Part shown: piece after piece, positions 23,036 through 27,846 of the stretch
Position numbering within the stretch: the first letter of the stretch is position 1
Layout: every line of letters starts with the position of its first letter
Virus record (IMG/VR): IMGVR_UViG_3300025890_000118
Span: 1-27,846 of that record
Length of the DNA stretch: 27,846 nt
Source: a virus
Strand: one strand, 5' to 3'
The notes under the pieces: generated by a model
Told to the model about the DNA's origin: nothing
Seen by the model: the letters and a program-made list of their open reading frames with translations, nothing else
Database searches by the model: none
Translations under genes and position numbers: made by a program

Positions 23036-23048
23036 ATGCCAAAAGGTT
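23012..23048 (-). terminator. Nested hairpin, possible terminator of the minus-strand late genes
   Basis: AACCTT (23012-23017) pairs with AAGGTT (23043-23048), and inside it GGTGT (23019-23023) pairs with ACACC (23031-23035). Read on the minus strand the hairpin is followed by CTTTTATATTT, a terminator-like T-rich tract. The same bases hold the plus-strand TATA box and the first micro-ORF start, so the role is ambiguous. Confidence 0.35.
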
Positions 23049-23116
23049 GGATAACCGACAAGACCATGAGAGAAGCATTTCTAAATTGGTTTGGCAAAAC
23101 AGAAGAGGATTTTTGA
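23036..23116 (+). CDS. Micro-ORF 1 (26 aa)
   Basis: The ATG lies just downstream of a TATA box and opens 26 codons. The peptide has a basic/polar start and a helix with REAFLNWFGKTEEDF. Its stop overlaps the next ATG (TGATG at 23114-23118). On its own it would be ignored; the chain of four coupled micro-ORFs gives it weight. Function unknown. Confidence 0.45.
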   Translation: MPKGWITDKTMREAFLNWFGKTEEDF

Positions 23117-23205
23117 TGAAAAGATATGATGATGAAACCTTTGCTCTTGAAGGATGGAATCGTTTTTGGAATTGGCTTGGGAAAAAAATAGGGTTATTAA
23201 TATGA
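23116..23205 (+). CDS. Micro-ORF 2 (29 aa), Trp-rich amphipathic peptide
   Basis: This ORF runs from ATG 23116 to TGA 23203-23205. The peptide has an acidic first half and a C-terminal WNRFWNWLGKKIGLLI that would make an amphipathic, Trp-rich helix with two Lys, a pattern common in membrane-active peptides. A longer GTG-started frame from 23020 exists but the coupled ATG is favoured. A role in lysis or membrane binding is speculative. Confidence 0.45.
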   Translation: MKRYDDETFALEGWNRFWNWLGKKIGLLI

Positions 23206-23270
23206 ATGATACTAATTGGGATTATTGGGAAGCGATATTAGAAGGGATGATTGATGAGCAGAATAGATAA
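23202..23270 (+). CDS. Micro-ORF 3 (22 aa)
   Basis: It starts in an ATGA overlap with micro-ORF 2 and ends at TAA 23268-23270. The peptide is acidic with two Trp (NWDYWEAILEGMIDEQ). It overlaps micro-ORF 4 by 17 bases. Function unknown. Confidence 0.35.
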   Translation: MNDTNWDYWEAILEGMIDEQNR

Positions 23271-23328
23271 AATATTTTGGAATCTTTCTAATAAGTTTCT
23301 TTTATGGTTAGCATATAGAAAAGAATAA
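23254..23328 (+). CDS. Micro-ORF 4 (24 aa), hydrophobic Trp-containing peptide
   Basis: It runs from ATG 23254 to TAA 23326-23328, ending one base before the stop of the opposing minus-strand gene. The peptide contains KIFWNLSNKFLLWLAYRK, an amphipathic to hydrophobic helix with flanking basic residues. It resembles micro-ORF 2 in having a WN-L--K-LLWL pattern. Function unknown. Confidence 0.4.
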   Translation: MSRIDKIFWNLSNKFLLWLAYRKE

Positions 23329-23550
23329 TTATATCATCCAAGAAGGTTTTAATGGAAAATTAGCATAGCAATCTTCGGGATTATCATATGCCGCAGGTAA
23401 ATCTAGTAAAGCAGTTCTATATGTTGCTAAGTCTGACTTCTGCGTATCTGTTAAATCTGCATACACTAATGTCAATTGATACTTATCAATATTCTTTAAT
23501 GCACTATTTCTATCTTCCCTTAAATAATCCCATTCTGCTTCAGTAACCAT
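23329..23550 (-). CDS. Tail-fibre assembly-like protein
   Basis: The ATG at 23550 follows the tail-fibre stop by two bases; a TTG at 23556 would overlap it. The 73-aa protein has the pattern of small proteins encoded after phage tail fibres: W-xx-LREDRNSAL near the start, then YRTALLDLP and a proline-containing end (FPLKPSW). Members are thought to aid fibre assembly or attachment. Gene order (directly after a fibre gene, same strand) supports this. Late function expected. Confidence 0.75.
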   Translation of the reverse strand: MVTEAEWDYLREDRNSALKNIDKYQLTLVYADLTDTQKSDLATYRTALLDLPAAYDNPEDCYANFPLKPSWMI

Positions 23551-23552
23551 AA

Positions 23553-26500
23553 TCAATCAAACTCCACGAACATTTGTCCTACAACATCACCCATATCTAC
23601 ACTAGCGGCATCTGTTCTTTGTATTCTAATTTCATCTCCGGCGGCAAAGGCAAAGTTAACAACTACACTTCCCTGATATATTGTACTTGAGTGACTTGTC
23701 GCCGCTATAACCATATGAGCATCCCCTGAAACTCCTGTATCATCTTGTGAACCACCTTTTTGTACTGAAAGTGCAAAATGGTCAGTTCCGGCAGTTCCAC
23801 CATTGTTGTTATTTCTATTTATCTTCCAAGTTTGTTCTGCCGTACCAGTAACTTCCTGATTCCTAGTATTTAATGCCAACATTTTGACTCTCCCCGTTTT
23901 AGGCATAATGTATCCCCAATGATTTTGACTTGAAGAATAATCATTTGTTGTTGCTTTTAGATTTACTGCACCGGAGTTCATATCACTTCTATTCCACGTA
24001 TATACTACGCAAGTGTTAAGATTACCTAATGAAGATTGAATTGCTCCATCATCCTTAATTGTTAGTTTAGTAGATACTGCTCCCACTGTTGTACCTGTTT
24101 GGAACTCTAAGTAACCACCTCTTCCACTAGCGGCTGACATAGCATTTATTGCCGCACCAACTCCTGCTCCACTACTATCTACATTATGGAAATCAATTCC
24201 TGTATATTTAGTATCGGCGGGCATTGAAGCATTACCATTCTTTAATGTTAGAGTCGAAGATGTTCCCGCAGAAACAGTAGATACTCTCAATGCTTCTGTG
24301 CTTACAGTATCGTCATCATCATTAATTTCAGTAAGTAATACAGAAAGATACCCACCTTTATCTGTGGTAGCGTGGTTTTCAGAAGCATAACCAACAAGAG
24401 CGACAGATGCTTCTGTTATTTTGCTAGGAATATTACCATCATTTGAATCAAAACCAATACCACCAAGCATATTGCTTTCAACCGTAGAAGTATCATTTCT
24501 TGTTATCAGTATGCCTTGCTTGCTATCAGCCATATTTCCGTGAATATGTAGTAGAGAAGAAGGAGTGCTAGTGCCTATTCCAAGCCTACCATTGACGTAC
24601 GCACTATTGTATGCTTGGGCCGCACCCGAACCCCCACCTGTTAATCTTAGAACTTCTTCCAATACTAATTGTTGACCACCCGTATCGTTAGCATCACAAT
24701 AGAAAGACATTTGACCTTCATTAGTAAGACTTGAACCTGTTGATTGATAGGCAATCCTACCATCAGCAGTATCAGTTCTGAATGTGATACCTGCAAAAGA
24801 GCCGTCTGTTGTTGATGCATTCTCAATATATAATCCACCGCCTTGAGCATTAGCCCCAATAGCACCTGCACCGGAAGATGAATTATTACCTTGTGGGTCA
24901 GTCCTGTTATCTGTGTATTTAAGATGAAGTGGGAACAATGGGGCAGTAATACCTATTCCAACATTACCTGTATCTTGTTTTATAGTAATGCGTGTTTCTG
25001 TACCACTATTTGTACCTAGTATTAAATCTTCTGTAGAATATGAAGACAAATTTCCATATGTTCCATTACCATTTATTATTACAGGTTCATTAAAATAAAA
25101 TCTACCTTGACTTCCTAATATATGATTCCAACTAGAACTTGTACTTCCTAATTTTAAAGTACCATATTGGGTTCTAATTTTTAATTGCCCACTGTCTTCT
25201 CCTACGTGAACTTTTGCTAAGTTAGAAGGAGCGGCAGTAGTATCTCCTGTAAGAATCATATAACTAGACAATGTTTTTACTCCGGCTATGGTTTGGTCGC
25301 CGCTAGTATAAACTCCATTAGTTACCGTATCAGCATTTCCGGTTACATCACCCGTTAAATCACCTGCAAATGCAGTAGCGGTTACAGTACCACTAACTTG
25401 TAATGCAGTAGAAGGACTTGTAGTACCTATTCCTACATTACCTGCTGAATCAATCCTCATCCTTTCTATTGAATAGTCATAATCTTCGCCCCTTGAAGTT
25501 TCAGACAAACTTCCTGTGTTGAATGTTAAAGCGTGGTGTGAACCACTCCAAGCAGTTTTAGGTGCGCCGATAGATGCCATAGTCCTAGTAGTAGCATCTG
25601 CCTCATCTCTAAACAAGATTTTACTATGGTTGGTAAAATTACTACTTGTTTGATTATTTAATTGGTCGAACATTAAATTACCTTTAGAGAGATGCAACAA
25701 ATCTTCAGGACTTGTAGTGCCTATTCCTACCTTACCACTACCACCCGAACCATCGAATGTGATTTTACTAGTTCCAATCCAAGAAAGATGTAATTTATTG
25801 ATGGTATCTTGTACTATTGACCATCTTTCATCTCCGTTTTCTTCAAAGAGAATTGCACCCGAACCACTTGTAGCATTAATTGTTTGAGTGGAATTTGCTC
25901 CTGCTAATTCTAACAAAGTTGCAGGACTCGTAGTGCCTATTCCGACTTTACCCGAAGAATCAATTCTCATCTTTTCTGACCCATTTGTATTAATCCGAAG
26001 GGAGTTATCTCCGTGATAATAAGATAAACGCCCAACCGCATTTGCGTCAGAATCAGCAAATAAAACTCCGCTATATCCGTTTGTTGCGTTGCCTGTCAAT
26101 TGCATATACGCATTAGTAGTAGATGTAATTTCTAAGTTGTAGGTAGGGTTTGTTTCTCCTATTCCGACTTTACCATCATGAGTTATTCTCATTCTCTCTG
26201 TATTACCATCATCGCCAGCGTCGTTAGTGGAGAATACTAAGTTTGCATCGTGATTAGCCGCAGTAGAACTTGCACTTGTATCTCTTACTGCCGATATTGA
26301 AGCACTTAAACTATCAGAATCTGATTCTGTGCTAACATCAAATCCAATACCTGCAAAAGCATCAGTAGTCACTGTATTATTTCTAAGTAACAACAATTGT
26401 CCAGAAAGTTCATTCGTGTTAGCAAATGTTGTATTATCGGCAAACTCAAGATGTAGTAAAGCAAGTGGGTTACTATCACCTATTCCTACATATCCTGTGG

Positions 26501-27846
26501 TCTTATGTATGTTGAGGTTAGTAGTTGCTAGGTCATTCGTTCCACCAAAACTTCCATAATTCGTTTCGGAGACAACATAGATAGTAGTATCATTATCTGC
26601 AATAGCGATAGATGCCATATTGTCAGTTGACTCAAACTTCGCCACGCCATTACTACCACCCGAATTAACGTGTAATGTATTGGAAGGACTTGCAGTTCCT
26701 ATTCCGACACTACCACTATCTTGAATCCTCATCTTTTCTGAACCGGAAGTTTGGAAATTGATTGCACCACCTGTACCAACATTTGAACTATCGGCACGAA
26801 TACTGAGATTCCCATTATTATTCATAATGCGAGCCATTGGGTCATTAGTAGCATCACTATCTACTAATTGTAGTTGAGGTAAAGAACCACTTATTGCTGC
26901 TATACCTGCACCATCATAAGTAAAGGTTGCTTCACCGTTTAACCCGGTAGAACTAGTGGCAGTAATTATTCTATTATTAGCCCCATTAGCGAAAGTAAAC
27001 GGACCAAAATTATTGTCATTATCGAAAGCAGAAAGAGGAATTTCAGAAATTAATTTTCTTTTATCAGCACCATTGTCTAAAATGATTAATTCATCTTCAG
27101 TTCTAGCAACAGCCTGTGTCATATCTGTTAATTCAGACATATCTAAACTAAGAGTATCACCGGATAAGGCAAGTCCAACACCTGCGGCCAAATTCGTGTT
27201 GTCACTTATATCAATAGCACTAAGTAAAGCCATACTACCTAGACCTAAATTAGTTTGTGCGTTTGTTTTTTGTGTACCACTTAATCCTTGACTGTTAGTA
27301 TCAACTCTAAGTCTATTACCTAACGCGGTAGTCATAGTGCCTGTAAAATCAGCATTATCATTGATTGCTGCTGCTATTTCATTTAATGTATCTAATGCTC
27401 CGGGTGCACCATCAATTAAACCTGTGATTTCTGCATCAACGTATGCTTTAATGGATTGTTGTGTGGCTATATGAGTAGCAGAATTAGAAGCCATATTATC
27501 TTCATCTTTAAGTCCTGCAATGTCAGATAAATCTCCTGTTGCTATCGTTATAGATGCAGAACCATTGAACGACTGTCCTGCAATATTTCTTGCAGTAGCA
27601 AGAGTAGTAGCAGTATCAGCATTACCTGTAAGAGCACCTACAAAATCGGTAGATGTGATTGAAGATGCATTGGTCATCACTTGGCCATCTACACGTATTG
27701 AATCAATAACTATATCTCCAGTACCATTAGGTGATAATTGTAAGTCGCCATTAGAATTTGTAATAGATATTGTATTACCATCAATCCTAACATTGTCAAT
27801 ATTGGCTTGACCATTAGATAACTCAAGATTACCATCTGTAAGAGAG
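23553..27846 (-). CDS. Giant tail fibre / receptor-binding protein, 5' end cut off
   Basis: The frame stays open to the window edge, giving at least 1,430 residues; GTG at 27680 is only an internal codon. The visible N-terminal part has DGNTISITNSNGDLQLSPNG-like repeats, then LSDIAGL, SIKAYVDAEI and LDTLNEIAAAIND segments, all typical of fibres of marine tailed viruses. The middle has eight copies of a motif like GKVGIGTTSP, often preceded by MRIDSSG, each starting a beta-rich repeat. The last 150 residues are strand-rich and could be the receptor-binding tip; no S74 intramolecular chaperone domain is apparent. It should sit on the tail and bind the host surface. Late gene converging on the plus-strand genes. 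Confidence 0.93.
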   Translation of the reverse strand, partial: SLTDGNLELSNGQANIDNVRIDGNTISITNSNGDLQLSPNGTGDIVIDSIRVDGQVMTNASSITSTDFVGALTGNADTATTLATARNIAGQSFNGSASITIATGDLSDIAGLKDEDNMASNSATHIATQQSIKAYVDAEITGLIDGAPGALDTLNEIAAAINDNADFTGTMTTALGNRLRVDTNSQGLSGTQKTNAQTNLGLGSMALLSAIDISDNTNLAAGVGLALSGDTLSLDMSELTDMTQAVARTEDELIILDNGADKRKLISEIPLSAFDNDNNFGPFTFANGANNRIITATSSTGLNGEATFTYDGAGIAAISGSLPQLQLVDSDATNDPMARIMNNNGNLSIRADSSNVGTGGAINFQTSGSEKMRIQDSGSVGIGTASPSNTLHVNSGGSNGVAKFESTDNMASIAIADNDTTIYVVSETNYGSFGGTNDLATTNLNIHKTTGYVGIGDSNPLALLHLEFADNTTFANTNELSGQLLLLRNNTVTTDAFAGIGFDVSTESDSDSLSASISAVRDTSASSTAANHDANLVFSTNDAGDDGNTERMRITHDGKVGIGETNPTYNLEITSTTNAYMQLTGNATNGYSGVLFADSDANAVGRLSYYHGDNSLRINTNGSEKMRIDSSGKVGIGTTSPATLLELAGANSTQTINATSGSGAILFEENGDERWSIVQDTINKLHLSWIGTSKITFDGSGGSGKVGIGTTSPEDLLHLSKGNLMFDQLNNQTSSNFTNHSKILFRDEADATTRTMASIGAPKTAWSGSHHALTFNTGSLSETSRGEDYDYSIERMRIDSAGNVGIGTTSPSTALQVSGTVTATAFAGDLTGDVTGNADTVTNGVYTSGDQTIAGVKTLSSYMILTGDTTAAPSNLAKVHVGEDSGQLKIRTQYGTLKLGSTSSSWNHILGSQGRFYFNEPVIINGNGTYGNLSSYSTEDLILGTNSGTETRITIKQDTGNVGIGITAPLFPLHLKYTDNRTDPQGNNSSSGAGAIGANAQGGGLYIENASTTDGSFAGITFRTDTADGRIAYQSTGSSLTNEGQMSFYCDANDTGGQQLVLEEVLRLTGGGSGAAQAYNSAYVNGRLGIGTSTPSSLLHIHGNMADSKQGILITRNDTSTVESNMLGGIGFDSNDGNIPSKITEASVALVGYASENHATTDKGGYLSVLLTEINDDDDTVSTEALRVSTVSAGTSSTLTLKNGNASMPADTKYTGIDFHNVDSSGAGVGAAINAMSAASGRGGYLEFQTGTTVGAVSTKLTIKDDGAIQSSLGNLNTCVVYTWNRSDMNSGAVNLKATTNDYSSSQNHWGYIMPKTGRVKMLALNTRNQEVTGTAEQTWKINRNNNNGGTAGTDHFALSVQKGGSQDDTGVSGDAHMVIAATSHSSTIYQGSVVVNFAFAAGDEIRIQRTDAASVDMGDVVGQMFVEFD
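24560..26725 (-). repeat. Eight GIGT-type repeats inside the tail fibre
   Basis: Coding repeats near 24575, 24955, 25425, 25715, 25940, 26160, 26480 and 26705 encode variants of VGIGTTSP followed by a short hydrophobic strand (e.g. ALLHLE, TLLELA). On the plus strand they appear as recurring AGTGCCTATTCC-like sequence. Spacing is irregular (about 220-470 bases), so repeats have diverged or been shuffled. Confidence 0.85.

Noticed and set aside
23020-23205. A single 61-codon GTG-started ORF at 23020
   Set aside because: Its first half overlaps the hairpin and micro-ORF 1; the ATG at 23116 coupled to micro-ORF 1 is a better start.
27680-27680. Tail-fibre start at GTG 27680
   Set aside because: The same frame stays open to the window edge and the upstream translation has the same fibre-type repeats, so this is an internal Val codon.
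26329-27810. Plus-strand ORFs of 76-111 codons opposite the tail fibre
   Set aside because: They are antisense shadows of the repetitive tail-fibre frame, with no ribosome-binding sites and low-complexity translations.
1-27846. tRNA or rRNA genes and CRISPR arrays
   Set aside because: I saw no cloverleaf-like GC-rich segment, rRNA signature or spaced repeat array by eye; a covariance-model search would be needed to exclude a tRNA.

Overview
This window looks like part of the genome of a tailed double-stranded DNA virus of an archaeon. The best match I can name from memory is the magrovirus group, viruses of marine group II Euryarchaeota (Poseidoniales). The reasons are a nearly complete archaeal-type replication set next to a group II chaperonin (thermosome), long runs of small genes with ATGA stop/start overlaps, AT-rich DNA, archaeal TATA boxes, and a tail-fibre gene built from phage-type repeats. 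No database search was possible, so the assignment rests on motifs and gene content.

Layout. (1) 1-6585: an accessory region of about 23 small plus-strand genes, mostly unrecognised. It includes several mini zinc-ribbon proteins, a ribbon-helix-helix-like protein, a PC4-like protein and a broken Cas4/RecB-like nuclease. Two genes (2561-3391 and 4078-4638) are visibly more GC-rich than their neighbours. Short direct repeats at gene boundaries bracket three segments here. (2) 6575-19089: the replication region, with a 453-aa protein of unknown function, an RFC small-subunit-like clamp loader, a possible single-stranded-DNA-binding protein, a RecA-like ATPase, family B DNA polymerase, a PCNA-like clamp, a MazG-like small protein, a RecB/Cas4-like nuclease, a single-chain primase (PriS catalytic core plus PriL-like Fe-S domain) and an XPF/ERCC4-type nuclease. 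(3) 19176-22852: a second plus-strand block behind its own TATA box, with a helicase-like ATPase, a DEDD 3'-5' exonuclease, the thermosome subunit and a zinc-ribbon protein. (4) 22853-23328: a short noncoding stretch with hairpins and a TATA box, then four overlapping micro-ORFs of 22-29 codons. (5) 23329-27846, minus strand: a small tail-fibre-assembly-like protein and a very long tail fibre whose 5' end lies beyond the window.

How it fits together. The plus strand carries early/middle functions: primase, helicase, polymerase, clamp, clamp loader and nucleases would form a largely host-independent replisome, though no RFC large subunit and no convincing ligase are seen here. The thermosome subunit probably helps fold viral or host proteins. 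The minus strand carries late structural genes and converges on the plus-strand genes with no gap at 23328/23329. The likeliest places for something new are the repeat-bracketed gene cassettes on the left, the Trp-rich micro-ORF cluster at 23036-23328, and several replication enzymes with substitutions in core motifs (HTD in PolB motif C, Cys in a Walker A, EAK in the ERCC4 motif).
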